Source of the DNA: Stomoxys calcitrans
Taxonomy: Eukaryota > Arthropoda > Insecta > Diptera > Muscidae
Direction: 5' to 3'
NCBI RefSeq assembly: GCF_963082655.1
Contig: NC_081552.1
Coordinates: 53,473,286 to 53,537,285 of the forward strand
DNA: 64,000 nucleotides
Below the pieces are notes generated by a model that saw only the letters and a program-made list of their open reading frames with translations, made no database searches and was not told the DNA's origin. Positions 11,594 through 23,387 of the stretch are shown here, one piece after another. The stretch's first letter is position 1; the number at the start of each line of letters is the position of its first letter. The position numbers were made by a program, and so were the translations under genes.

Positions 11594-12821
11594 GTATATG
11601 ACAGTACATTTCGAATCTAATGCTGGTATAAAGATTTAAGTATTTGGGTCACGTCCTACCGTTACGCAGAACAGTGGATCACGACAATAAACGACTCAAA
11701 TTAATTGTCGTTTGGTTCCTTGCATTAGGGGGACCTACCCTCTCCTCCCAATAAATGCAACGCCAAACTGTCATGTAGGATGAACGAGAATATATTGTAC
11801 TCAAATGAAAGGACGTGTCAGAGGGCAATCCCCCTCCTCCTATTCTACTCAAAAGAAAAAAGGAATTCAGGATAGAATAGGACAGAAATAAAAGATCTTT
11901 GGTAGTAGAGTACACTTTTTATCCTCAAACTGGGATGGACACAGGGGACCTGCGGATCTTAAAGAATGTGGTATTCCAAGTGGTCGCTTTGAAATATGAT
12001 GTTGACCAGTAGATAACCAATACAAAAAAAAAAAATAATTAGTGTGAAACTGAACGAGGCCCGTAGCCTTGAATATCTTGATAGCCTCCTTCAAAATGCT
12101 TGAGATTATGGGGCTCAATCAAAATTGTGCTCTAGCACGATGCTGATGTTACTTCATTGTCCGCCTCTAAACACCCTTCAAACCGGTCATGATTGCCTAC
12201 TATGGCGATAAATAATAGGTTTTTGATAGTAGACAACGAATTTGATATCCAATTTTGAGGCCTAATGTATGGGGGTCGTGTCACTCCATAAACTCCCTCT
12301 AAACCAATGGCAATTGGGGTTCAAATTAAAGAAATTTTAGACTAGAGTACGATGCTGATATTTTTCAGGGCTAAGTACGTGGGTAGCCGCCCCACTCAGT
12401 ATACCCCTCAAACTGGACATATTTGTGGATTATGGCAAAAAGGGGCCCAAATCTGTATCTGTTTCATAGCCAAGTGTTTCAGGAATGCCTCACTTCATAA
12501 ACTCCCCCTAAACCACACACATATACCGAATATAGCAATCAATAGCTCCAATGTGGTTTTTGGGAGAGGAGTGGAATATCCACTTTTGGGGCAATGAGTT
12601 TGGCAACTCCAATCCACCACCAAATGAATGAGAGAATGAAAACTTTAATGGGCGGACCCTCCCCCTACCCTATTTTCAAAAACGCCAGATCTCGGAGATA
12701 GGTGGGGCTATTTGGGCGAAATTTAGTTTGTTTATAATAACTTAAATACAGAAATTTGTATCCTTATTTTGGGTGGGATATCTAGGGTGCCGCCCCACCT
12801 CCAGCCACCAGCCAAATGAAA
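11594..12821 (+). mobile_element. Helitron-like family B repeats
   Basis: Repeat units with TCAAATGAAAGGACGTGTCA, GCCGCCCCACTCAGTATACC and CTCGGAGATAGGTGGG continue the copy interrupted by the HINE. No 3' CTAG end is seen before the mariner MITE at 12824. No coding potential is recognised. Confidence 0.65.
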
Positions 12822-12823
12822 TA

Positions 12824-14480
12824 TTGGATTGCCCAAAAAGTAATTGCGGATTTTTCATATAGTCGGCGTTGACAAATTTTTTCACAGCTTGTGACTCTGT
12901 ATTTGCATTCTTTCTTCTGTCAGTTATCAGCTGTTTTTATACCCTCCACCATAAGATGGGGGGTATACTAATTTCGTCATTCTGTTTGTTATACCCTCCA
13001 CCATAAGATGGGGGGTATACTAATTTCGTCATTCTGTTTGTAACTACTCGAAATATTCGTCTGAGACCCCATAAAGTATATATATTCTTGATCGTCGTGA
13101 CATTTTATGTCGATCTAGCCATGTCCGTCCGTCTGTCCGTCCGTCCGTCCGTCCGTCCGTCCGTCCGACTGTCTGTCGAAAGCACGCTAACTTCCGAAGG
13201 AGTAAAGCTAGCCGCTTGAAATTTTGCACAAATACTTCTTATTAGTGTAGGTCGGTTGGTATTGTAAATGGGCCATATCGGTCCATGTTTTGATATAGCT
13301 GCCATATAAACCGATCTTGGGTCTTGACTTCTTGAGCCTCTAGAGTGCGCAATTCTTATCTGATTGGGATGAAATTTAGCATGACGTGTTTTGCTATGAT
13401 ATCCAACAACTGTGCCAAGTATGGTTCAAATCGGTCTATAACCTGATATAGCTGCCATATAAACCGATCTTGGGTCTTGACTTCTTGAGCCTCTAGAGTG
13501 CGCAATTCTTATCCGATTGAAATGAAATTTTGCACGACGTGTTTTGTTATTATATCCAACAACTGTGCCAAATATGGTTCAAATCGGTCCATAACCTGAT
13601 ATAGCTGCCATATAAACCGATCTTGGGTCTTGACTTCTTGACCCTCTAGAGGTCGCAATTCTTATCCGATTGCAATGGAATTTCGCAAGACGTGTTTTGT
13701 TATGATACCCAACAACTGTGCCAAGTATGGTTGAAATCGGTCCATAACCTGATATAGCTGTCATATAAACAGATCTGGGGATTTGACTTCTTGAGCTTCT
13801 AGAGGGCGCAATTCCTATCCGATTTGGCTGAAATTTTGCATGACGTATTTTATTTTTACTTTCAACAACTGTGTCAAATAAGGTTCAAATCGGTTCATAA
13901 CCTGATATAGCTGCCATTTAAACCGATCTGGGATCTTGACTTTTTGAGCCCCTAGAGGTCGCAATTATTATCCGATATGCCTGAAATTTTGTACGATTGA
14001 TCCTCTCATGACCATCAACAAACGTGTTTATTATGGTCTGAATCGGTCTATAGCCCGATAAAGATCCCATATAAATCGTTCTCTCTATTTTACTTCGTGA
14101 GCCCCAATGGGCGCAATTCTTATACGAATTGGCTGAAATTTTACACAGGTCTCCAACATATAATTTAATTGTGGTCCGAACCGGACCATATCTTGATATC
14201 GTTTTAATAGCAGAGCAACTCTTTTCTTATATCCTTTTTTGCCTAAGAAGAGATGCCGGGAAAAGAACTCGACAAATGCGATCCATGGTGGAGGGTATAT
14301 AAGATTCGGCCAGGCCGAACTTAGCACGCTTTTACTTGTTTTTTCTAAAGCAAGCTAAAAGTTTGCTTGCTTTAGCAAAAAGGGTAAAAAAGTATATTTG
14401 ATTTAAGTTTATTCTAAGTTCTATTAAAAATGCATTTACTTTCTTTTAAAAAATCCGCAATTACGTTTTGGGCAACCCAA
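12824..14480 (+). mobile_element. Mariner-type MITE split by a HINE insertion
   Basis: The left part, 12824-12936, starts TTGGATTGCCCAAAAAGTAA and ends at CAGTTATCAGCTGTT. The right part, from about 14345 to 14480, ends GGGCAACCCAA. TA dinucleotides flank both outer ends (12822-12823 and 14481-14482). The intervening ~1.4 kb is an A1 HINE. At the right junction CTAAAGCAAGCTAAAAG is followed by TTGCTTGCTTTAGC, a small inverted duplication of MITE sequence absent from other copies. Confidence 0.88.
12939..14343 (+). mobile_element. HINE-like element, subfamily A1, with duplicated 5' end
   Basis: The first 52 bp (12939-12990, ATACCCTCCACCATAAGATG through CATTCTGTTTGTT) are repeated at once from 12991. 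Then come the core, a GTCY run (13123-13177), several 153-bp units and the full 3' block with GATGCCGGGAAAAGAACTCG and the TTCGGCCAGGCCGAA hairpin. It lies inside the mariner MITE. It closely resembles the copy at 40857-42674 in the 3' block, which suggests a shared recent source. Confidence 0.9.
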
Positions 14481-14482
14481 TA

Positions 14483-15430
14483 TAATCCAATATTGACAAT
14501 ATGGGTCTCAAATGAAAGGTATTTGAGACCAGAGCACTAATTTGACATATGTGAATCCGCCTCACCCCGAAAAACACCCCCATACCAGACATATTTACCG
14601 ACCATAGCAATATAAGGCTCCAATGATAGGTATTTGGGAGAAGAGCGCCAATATAATATCCACATTGGCACGAAATATCTGAAAAGCCGAACCAGCACCC
14701 CCAAACAGTAAATTTGTTTGTTCCGTATAGACTCAAAAACGGCTAAACCGGTATCTTTGAAAACATCACAGATTATGGGGAGTGGTTCGGAAGGAGCAAT
14801 AGGCTATATAATTTTTTGATAGCGGGGGGCGGACCCTCCCCCTTAACCCAAAAGTACCGCCCAAAAATAAAAGTAGACCGATCGGGACAATGAAAGGTAT
14901 TCGGTATTTTATATCAAATGTTATGTCCAAGTACCTATGGGGCTGTCCCTAGCTCACAACCTTTTCAAATAGGCATATTGGACGATAATTACAATATGGG
15001 ATTCGACAGAAAACTATGCAGGAGTAGATTTCGAATGTGGTCTGGAATGAGCAATAGGCTATAGAATTTGTTGACCCTTCCCCGTTATACCAAAAACACC
15101 ACCCAAAACCAATAGTTGACCGATTGGGAGAGTATGGGAATCAAATGAAAAGTATTCGGGAGTACATTTCGATTATGACATAAAAAATGAGGTCCAAGTA
15201 ATTGAGGGTCGTCCCACCCCCAAAAAGTGCCCCAAATGAGCACATTAGGCTATCATAGCTATGTGGAATTTAAATGAAAGGTATTTGGGCGTAGATTACG
15301 AGTATGACATTTAAATTTGTATCCAAGTATCCAGGTAGTGCTTTACCTTCCAAAAGCGCCTCAAATATTGTAGATAATTTGACCTATTAAGACAATGGGA
15401 GATAAAGTGATAGATTTTTTAGATTTTTTA
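14483..15430 (+). mobile_element. Helitron-like family B repeats
   Basis: Repeat units resume (CAATATGGGTCTCAAATGAA), followed by another leader-like segment at about 14710-14750 (GTTTGTTCCGTATAGACTCA) and GGCGGACCCTCCCCCTTAAC. The block fades out near 15430 without a recognisable CTAG end. Confidence 0.65.
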
Positions 15431-15532
15431 ATTTAATTTGTGCTCAATTGGCAGAAGTGGTGTTGCGCGCAATCCTGCTATAGACAACACCCACCTATCA
15501 CGACAACATGAAGTTCAAAAGATTATATGAGG

Positions 15533-16592
15533 TTGTGGTCTTTCAAAATAGAGATATTGAGCTGAAATTTTGCACAGATTCTTTTTTTGTCCATAAGCAG
15601 GTTAAATTCGAAGATGGGCTATATCGGACTATATATTGATATAGCCCTCATATAGACCGATTCTCCGATTTAGGGTCTTAGGTCCATAAAAGCCACATTT
15701 ATTACCCGATTTTGCTGAAATTTAGGACAGAGAGTTATCTTAGGCCACCCAACATCCTTCCTCAATTTGGCCCAGATCGGTTCTGATTTCGATATAGCTG
15801 CCATATAGACCGATCCGCCAATTTGGGGTCTAAGGCCCATAAAAGCCACATTTATTATCCGATTTTAAATTTTGGGGCCATAAAAGGCGCATTTATTATC
15901 CCATGTCTCCGAAATTAGGGACAGTGAGTAGTGTTAGGACCTTCGACATCCTTCTTCAATTTGGCTCAGATCGGTCCAGATTTGAATATAGCTGCCATAC
16001 AGACTGATCTCTAGATTTAAGGTTTTGGTTCAATAAAGGCGCATTGATTATCCGATGTCGCCCAAATTTCGGACAGTGAGTTGTGTTGGGCCCTTCGACT
16101 TTATTTTTCAATTTGGCTTAGATCGGTTCAGATCTGGATATAGCTGTCATATAGACCGATATCTCGATTTAAGGTTTTGGGGTCCAAAAAAGTCGCATTT
16201 ATAATCCGATTTCATCGAAATTTGAGTTATGTTAGGCTCTTCGAGTTTTTTCTGCAACTTGACCCAAAGCGGTGCAGATTTGGATTTAGCTGCCATATAG
16301 TCTTGGCCACATAAAAAGCGCATTTATAATCCGATTTCACTGAAATTTAACACTGTGACATATGTTAGGCTTTTCGACATCCGTGTCGTATATGGTTCAG
16401 ATCGGTTTATTGAACAATGATTTGTACTTCCTAGTATTTGGTTCAAATCGGAACATATATCGATTTAGCTGCTATGGGGCATAAGATATGCATTTTTCAA
16501 CGAATTTTGACGAAAGGTGTTTTACATATATACCCGAAGTGGTGGGTATCCAAAGTTTGGCCCGTCCGAACTTAACGCCTTTTTACTTGTTT
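15533..16592 (+). mobile_element. HINE-like element, subfamily A2, 5' truncated
   Basis: The 5' terminus, core and microsatellite are missing; sequence begins with the A2 segment just after the microsatellite (AATAGAGATATTGAGCTGAA). Array units with GATATAGCTGCCATATAGAC follow, then the A2 3' block with GTGGTGGGTATCCAAAG, a degraded GGCCCGTCCGAA hairpin, and AACGCCTTTTTACTTGTTTT. Confidence 0.82.
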
Positions 16593-16596
16593 TAAA

Positions 16597-18363
16597 TCTT
16601 ATATATAAAATTCAATTTGTGTTTGTTTGTATGGGGGGCGGACCCTCCCCCTTACCCCAAAAGTACTACCCAAAAATAAAAGTGGACCGAAGGGGACAAT
16701 ATGTGATTCAAATGAAAGGTAATCAAGAGAAGAGTACGGATTTAATAATTGCATCCGAGTAACTGGTGAGCTGCCCTGACGCCAAAAAGTAATAAAAGTT
16801 GGGTCCAAGTACCTGGGGGGCCGCCCCAGCCCCAAAACCCCTTAAAATAGGTTTATTTGACGATCATGACAGTAAGGTACTCAAATGAAAGGTATTCGGG
16901 AGTAGATTACGAATATGGTCAGGAAGTAGGAATACGCTTTATAATTAATTGATAACGGAAAGGGACGGACCCTCCACCTTTACCCTAAAAACACCACCCA
17001 AAATCAAAAGTGGACCGATAAGGACAATATGGGTATCAAATGAAAAGTATGCAGGAGTAGATAACGAATCTGTCATACAAATTCATGTCGAAGGATGGGG
17101 GGTCACCCCACCCCCACAAAAATACCCAAAATGGGCACATTAGTCATTCAGGGATATATGGGATTCGGTTTGTTTGTTCCGTACAGAACCGATTTTCTCG
17201 AAATTTTTCCATATTGTGTAGGTTGGTCTGGAAGGAAACATAGGCTATATAATTTTTCGGTATCGGAAGGAAGGGACGGACTCTCCCCCTTATGCCAAAA
17301 ATATAACCCAAATTCAAAAGTGAACCGATTGGAACAATATGGGTATCAAATGAAAGGTATTGGACAGTAGAATACGAATATGGTATTAAATTTTAAGTTT
17401 AAGTACCCATCGGGCCGCCCCAACCCCAAAACTCCCCCAAACAGACATATTGGACGTTCATTTCAATATGGGGCTCAAATGAAAGGTATTCGGGAGTAGA
17501 TTACAAATATGGCATAAAACATTAGGTCCAAGTATTGGGAGTTCACCCACACCCAAATACCCCCAAATGGGCATATTAGCCGATCATGGCTATATGGGAC
17601 GCAAATGAAAGGTATTAGGAAGTAGATTGCGAATATGACATTAAAATTTGCGTTCAAGTATAGGCGGCGCTTTTCCTCCTAATGATACGTCAAATGGATT
17701 ATTTGACCCATTATGACAACATGGGACTCAAATGCATTTGAGAGTAAAAAACAAATTTGATATTTTGGAGCCAAGTGTTTTGGGGTACCCCCTAAAGCAC
17801 CCCCCAAACTAAACTTCATTTCCTTTGGGAATAAAGAACGAATTTGATATCTATTTTCAGTGCAAAGTGCCGGTGGCCGCCCCAGTCCCAAAGCACCTTC
17901 CAAACGGTTCATATTTCCCGGCCATGGCAATATGGGGCTCAAATTAAAGGGATTTGGAAGTGCAGTACGAATTTGATATCCATATTTAAGTCGAAATGTC
18001 TGAGATGCCATCCCTCCCCTAATGAGAACATTACCCTAAGGAAGAACATTACCACCAGGAATCGAGATGGGGCAAATTCTCACACATCAATGAGTGCTTT
18101 CCGATTAAAGTTTAAACTCAATGGTAAGGGAACTTTTTTTATAGCCGAGTCCAAACGGCGTCCCGCAGTGCGACACCTCTTTGGGGAAAATTTTTTAAAT
18201 TACCATGCATGGCATTGTACCTCGCAAATGTCCGATGTTCTCGTCAGGATTCGAACGCGTTCAGCGTCATAGGCTACAATGACACGAATTCGATATCCGC
18301 ATTCAGGATGAAGTGTTCCCACCCTAAAAAGAAGGCGCCGCGGAGCGGGCTCGGTTCGGGTAG
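16597..18363 (+). mobile_element. Helitron-like family B, full-length non-autonomous copy
   Basis: It begins TCTTATATATAAAATTCAAT after an A (16596) and ends GCGGAGCGGGCTCGGTTCGG plus GTAG (18360-18363) before a T, which fits Helitron insertion between A and T; the usual final CTAG has changed to GTAG. The order is leader, about ten degenerate units, embedded SINE (18040-18275), GAATTCGATATCCGCATTCA, and GC-rich end. Length is 1767 bp, with no coding region. Confidence 0.8.
18040..18275 (-). mobile_element. SINE embedded in Helitron B
   Basis: The minus strand shows GCGTTCGAATCCTGACGAGA (B-box related), a gap where the head-proximal segment is shortened, then GTCGCACTGCGGGACGCCG, ACTCGGCTATAAAAAAAGTT and ACTCATTGATGTGTGAGAAT. 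Its junction with GACACGAATTCGATATCC matches the copy at 33165-33435, so both derive from one Helitron that had acquired the SINE. Confidence 0.75.
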
Positions 18364-19708
18364 TCTTCTATAAAAATAAAAATTTTAAAAAATTTCCCAT
18401 GATATAAAATTTTGGCAGAATTTTCTATAGAAATAAAATGAATTCTCATTGTTGTCTATGTGCGTTCAAGATCATTTGTTTTGGTTGGCATTTACCACAG
18501 GGATGACTACCAAACCAATGGTTGTCCAACTTATTTATTAGTTGGCGGGCGTGGGTGATTTTATTTATTAATAAAAGCTCCATTGGGTTATAATCAAAAT
18601 GTTTCCAAAAATTTGGTCGAAAGGTTAACCGGACTGTAGTTTCTGGGATTCTTTCCCTCCACCAGCGGTATTCTTCTACGAATTACCCAGTCAATCATCA
18701 ATGTTATAAGCTTAGGAAAAAATTGCCTATATGAGAAAACACTTTGCTCGCAACTTCGAAGAATGCAAAGTGTTTTCTCATTTTGTATAATTTTTTCTAC
18801 ATTAATCACATTATGGTAAAATTTTCTGCAGAAATTTACTTTCTTTCAATTGACTGTCAGATATAGTCCCATGCTGTTAGTTCCATTTAAAGCGCATTTT
18901 ATCTGAAATTTCCTAAATCAAAGTACGGGAGTTACCATTCGACTACCTTCAATTAAAACGTCCCTGCACAACCTTGCTGTCTATTTTTCTGGTATACATG
19001 TTGCATGCCAACGTGTTTCGATATAAATTCACCATGACATTTTTGTCCTTGAGCTATACCTCTGGCCCATGCTTTTTTTTTTTTTTTTGGCGTACTTTTG
19101 GGGCTGTAGGATACTTTGACATTGCCATAAATAAGGTTAAGTTAAGGTGAATCTTTGGTAAACATGTCTTTCTGCTCAAAGTGAAATAAATTATTCCTCA
19201 TTTTTGCACCTTAGGAATATGTAGAGCCTTACATGTGGATGCTCGTTTCCCAAGGACCTTGGCGTACAATAAAAACACCATTCAGGCGTAAACAATTTTC
19301 GTTATTACTTATTCCCAAAGGGGGAAAGTGTCTTCGGCTGCTCCTTCGTCCTTATTGTACGAGCTTCTTCAATGTGGGCTTTAAACTTTCAACCAACCAA
19401 CAAATCAATTTCAGACCTTTTTCCTTTTAAATGCCAAATAATAAGAGTTTGGTTGGGTTGTTTTTTGGCATGTCCTTAAATGCCATTCTATTTCTCTTTC
19501 TGTCAATTTGCGTTAAAGGCAAAGCCGCTTAGGTGAAGAGGATTTTGGTTTCTTAGTTCTCGATGGCAATTGATGCCCAGGCTTTGGTGCTAGAGTTGGT
19601 GGGTTAGGTGATGCCTCCATAATTGTTTCCTTTAGGTTTTCAAGAGACTAAATTAAATCTTGTGTGGGCACACCATTTCCATCATTACATTATTTTTCAA
19701 AAAAAAAA
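18364..19708. other. Unique AT-rich non-coding stretch
   Basis: No gene is recognised. It contains a strong hairpin at 18731-18781 (listed separately) and T/A runs. Segments near 18940-19140 and 19230-19440 look like unique fly DNA. It may be intronic. Confidence 0.55.
18731..18781. other. 17-bp perfect inverted repeat (hairpin)
   Basis: Arms 18731-18747 (ATGAGAAAACACTTTGC) and 18765-18781 are perfect reverse complements around a 17-nt loop, which itself contains CTTCGAAG. The surrounding sequence is not part of any repeat family seen elsewhere in the window. Function unknown: it could be a small RNA precursor, the remnant of a palindromic transposon, or a replication-derived palindrome. Confidence 0.85.
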
Positions 19709-20309
19709 CCAAGTAAAACCGTGCTAAGTTCGGCCGGGCCGAATCTTGGTAACCCATCACCATGGATTCTGCAAAAAATGTAAACAAAATAAATTTAATT
19801 GAAGGGCATTATTCTATTCTATATATCAAATTTATGTCAAATTAAAGCTTCTATGAACCGAACAAGGATGATCGAGAGACCGGCTTAAATCGAAGCTATA
19901 TCAAGTTATAGACTGATTTTGATCGTACTTGACACAGTTGTTGGAAGTCATAACAGTGCATGCAAAATTTCAGCAAAATCGGACAAAAAATTGCGGCTTT
20001 TAAGGGCTCAAGAAGTCAAATCGGGAGATCGATTTATATGGGAGCTATATCCAAATCTGAACCGATGTGGCCCATTTTCAATCACCAACGACCTACATCA
20101 AGTATCTGTGCAAAATATCAAGCGGCGGGCTTTACGCGTTCGACCGCTATAGTGATTTCGACAGATGGACGGACGGACATGGCGAGTTCGACTCAGAAAG
20201 TCGAGACGATCAAGAATATATGGGGGGTCCTAGATCAATATTTCGAGGTGTTACAAACGGAATGGCTAGATTAGTATACCCCCATCGTATGGTGGTGGGT
20301 AGAATAAAA
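19709..20309 (-). mobile_element. HINE-like element, subfamily A3, complete short copy
   Basis: The plus strand starts AACCAAGTAAAACCGTGCTAA-like sequence with the GGCCGGGCC hairpin and CCATCACCATGG, and ends ATCGTATGGTGGTGGGTAGA. It has only about one to two array units, a three-unit GGAC run near 20168, and the core as CGATCAAGAATATATGGGG with a lost TATAAAG stretch. At ~600 bp it is the shortest copy with both ends. Confidence 0.82.
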
Positions 20310-20911
20310 AACTGAAAGCAAAGCCCAATAGCACCTTAATTTGCAGCCCATTTTTGGCATTACGCATTATTACTTCGGGGATTGCTGTATTTGCTTGAGT
20401 TATTTAATATTCCACAAAAAAACGCTCACAAGTGGGTGGTCTTATCACACCTCATGAAATTTACAAGTAAATTAAAATTATATCAAAATCTGGGAAGAGC
20501 ACATTTTTATTGCCTTTCAGAATGGCGAGTGGAAAATGAACGCCGTCAGTCTCCTTCATCAAGGTTGTGAGTAAGAAAATCCAATATCATAGAAATAGGG
20601 AAAAAAGAGATCTTCCCTTTTATCCATTCAGCCACATAGCCAACAGGCTATACAACTTTCCCCTTACTCTAAATAGCCAGCAATAATCCTGTGCTACTAC
20701 CACTACTACACGATGGCTTGGTACTTTTTTTATGGCTGCCACTTGAACTGCCCGTATATTATGTTTAGAGTGGAAAGAAGAGTGGAAAAGGTGGCAAAAA
20801 GTAGCAGCAGCAGCAGCAGCTGTCATCACACTTGCCACCTACACGTCCTTGACAGTTGAAATAACGTAGGCTTGTTGTTCGCCACCTTTACAAACCACCA
20901 TTTTTTTTATA
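20310..20911. other. Unique non-coding stretch with CAG run
   Basis: It contains six CAG triplets at about 20802-20820 and alternating purine tracts. A reading frame across the CAG run gives alanine-rich, low-complexity peptide and I do not accept it as a gene. Confidence 0.55.
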
Positions 20912-20913
20912 TA

Positions 20914-21151
20914 TTGGGTTGCCCAAAAAGTAATTGCGGATTTTTTAAAAGAAAGTAAATGCATTTTTAATAAAACTTAGAATGAACTTTAATCAAATAT
21001 ACTTTTTTTACACTTTTTTTTCTAAAGCAAGCTAAAAGTAACAGCTGATAACTGACAGAAGAAAGAATGCAATTGGAGAGTCACAAGCTGTGAAAAAATT
21101 TGTCAACGCTGACTATATGAAAAATCCGCAATTACTTTTTGGGCAACCCAA
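20914..21151 (-). mobile_element. Mariner-type MITE, complete
   Basis: A 238-bp element with near-perfect inverted ends (TTGGGTTGCCCAAAAAGTAA) and TA on both sides. It is a deletion derivative of a mariner: the outer sequence matches the 3' non-coding end of the transposase fragment at 37499-37834 (ATTCATTCTAAGTTTTATTA on the other strand). It inserted into unique DNA in opposite orientation to the other copies here. Confidence 0.93.
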
Positions 21152-22192
21152 TATATACATACATATAAAACTTTTATTGTATATGTATATGTGCTGTGTA
21201 AATTCGAGGGTAAATTTTCAAGTGACAAACCCATCATCGACACCATTGCCAAGATCCTTCCGGTTGGCAGTGCTAAACTGTATGGGATGTACAGTGAGGT
21301 GGAGAGAATAAAAAAGGAAATATTGTACAATAGTGCAGGGAAAAGAATGCGTTTTTTTCTTAAATTTTTGTCAACGCCAGAAAATTTATGCATGAAAATC
21401 TTCATGCAGGCAATGAACATTTTACTTAAAGTTAATGAAAATGTTCACCTATAAAATGAAGAATATCTTCATTAATGTAATGAAAATATTCATCAATTTA
21501 TTGAAAATCTTAAAACAAAAACAACAACAAAATAAGAAAGTTGCAGTTGAATGGATTGTGGTGGCTAACAAATAAATACAGCTGCTGTTGAAACCGTTTC
21601 AAGAACTTGACTACTTGCTTCAATAGATGCCTAAATTTTTACCAGATTATCCAATAAATTGACATATGAAGTACTCTTGTCAGCCATTACATCCACACCA
21701 AATAATAAACAAAATCCCCAATGTAACATCTCTAGCCACTTGATGAGACTCTAATCATTTGCCTATTTGCTCTCTTCAATCTACAAAAATTAAGAAAAAT
21801 TTTGTTATGGTTATGAAATTTTGCCAAAAATTTCTTTAGAATCACAACATTGACAAAATTGTTTATGCGCATTAAAATAAAATCTATGCATAGAAAATGT
21901 TCATTCGGTACACCTGCCATTTTGATTATTGTCAATTTTCATCCTTCAAAATGAATTTCATTTTAATCATTAGTGTGACTGGCTGGCCCAACTTCTCTGA
22001 ATTGTTTACTTGCTTACACGTGCCACATACTTTGTGGACTATTTCTATAATTGCTATTGTTATGGTTAGAGATGAACTAAAGTCACTTCAACAAATGCTC
22101 GAAATGTTGTTGAGAAAGATAAATACAGACCTAACTGTGATAGAATAGGTCAGGTGAATAGAATGGGATTTGAGTAACAATATTTTTAAAAA
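21152..22192. other. Unique stretch with an exon-like segment
   Basis: Mostly AT-rich unique DNA. Bases 21195-21303 differ in composition and read as a plausible coding stretch on the plus strand (see the separate entry). The rest shows nothing recognisable. Confidence 0.5.
21191..21454 (+). pseudogene. Possible orphan exon or gene fragment, unknown family
   Basis: An open frame of 87 codons. Its first ~37 codons have balanced composition and C/G-ending codons, unlike the AT-rich surroundings, and read KPIIDTIAKILPVGSAKLYG followed by a charged stretch (MYSEVERIKKE). From about residue 45 on it becomes AT-rich and low in complexity. I do not recognise the family. It could be a true exon, a transposon coding remnant or chance. 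No splice sites are convincing. Confidence 0.25.
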
Positions 22193-22871
22193 CAAGCTAT
22201 AGATCGATTCAGACCGTATTAGACACGTATGTCGAAGGTCATAAGAGAAGCCGTTGTACAAAATTTGTTCCAAATCGGATGAGAGTTGCGCCCTCTAGAG
22301 GCTCAAGAAGTCAAGATCTGAGATGGGTTTATATGGCAGGAATATCAGGTTATGTACCGATTTGCACCATACTTAGCACAGTTATTGGAAGTCATAACAA
22401 AAAACTTCATCCAAAATTTCAACCCAATCGGATGAGAATTGCGCGCTCTATTGGGCCAAGAAGTCAAGTTCCCAGATCGGTTTATATGACAGCTATACCA
22501 GATTATGAACCGATTTGAATCATACTTAACACAGTTGTTGGAAGTGATACGAAAATTCCACGTGCAAAGTTTCGGTGAAGTCGGACGAGAATTGCGCCCT
22601 CTAGAGGCTCAAGAAGTCAAGACCAAAGATCGGTTTATTTGCCAGCTATATCAGGTTATGGACCGATTTGAACCATACTAAGCACAGTTGATGGAAGTTA
22701 TATTAAAACGCTTTGTGCAAAATTTCAGTCAAAACGGACGAGAATTGCGCCCTCTAGAGGCTCAAGAAGTCAAGACCCAATATCGGTTTATATGGCAGCT
22801 ATATCAGGTTATGGACCGATTAGGAGCATACTTGCCATACTTGCCCCATCCTATGGTGGAGGGTATAAAAA
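22193..22871 (-). mobile_element. HINE-like element, subfamily A1, ends and array only
   Basis: The plus strand runs AACAAG, then directly CTATAGATCGATTCAGACC, four array units (GAGGCTCAAGAAGTCAAGA) and CCCCATCCTATGGTGGAGGGTATA. The 3' hairpin region is deleted, and so are the core, microsatellite and most of the 5' end except its last ~30 bp. The two termini remain, so internal deletions shaped this copy. Confidence 0.82.
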
Positions 22872-23387
22872 TGTTTAAGCAAAACAGTGTCTCAAAATGC
22901 ATTGAGCGGGCACAACAAATACTTTTGAAATTCTGGCTTTATAAAATAATTTCGAGGTAGGCTGGGCAAAAGTTTGACTTTAGAAAAATTTTCACTGAAA
23001 TCTTTAAAATGTGCACTCAAGAAAAATTTTTATCGAAATTTTTTCTTTAGGAAAAATTGCAATGAAATGTTGTCTTTAAAACAATAATTTCGAGGGGTCC
23101 GGCCCGTTGAATTATTACAATTTTGTCTTTAGGAAAAATTGTGATGAAGTTTTGCTCTAAAAATATTACGCTCAAATTTTGTCTTTAGAAAAAATTTCAT
23201 TAAAATTTTGCACTTCAGAAAAATAAAAATTTTGTCTCTGTAGAATATTACAAATATGAAATTTTGTCATTTTAAAAAGTTTCAATAAAATTTTGTATTA
23301 AGAACAAATTTAATTTAATTTAATTTTCTATAGACAAAATCATTCATTTGCTTGGGCCCGAGGACACCCCCGCCCCCCTGGCTACGA
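22872..23387. repeat. Degenerate AAATTTTGTCTTTAG-type repeats
   Basis: Imperfect short units on the theme AAATTTTGTCTTTAGAAAAA and ATTTCATTAAAATTTTG, spaced about 25-60 bp. The same AT-rich theme recurs at 39023-39330, 40723-40855, 47886-48480, 49523-49830 and 55500-55670. No coding potential. Confidence 0.6.
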
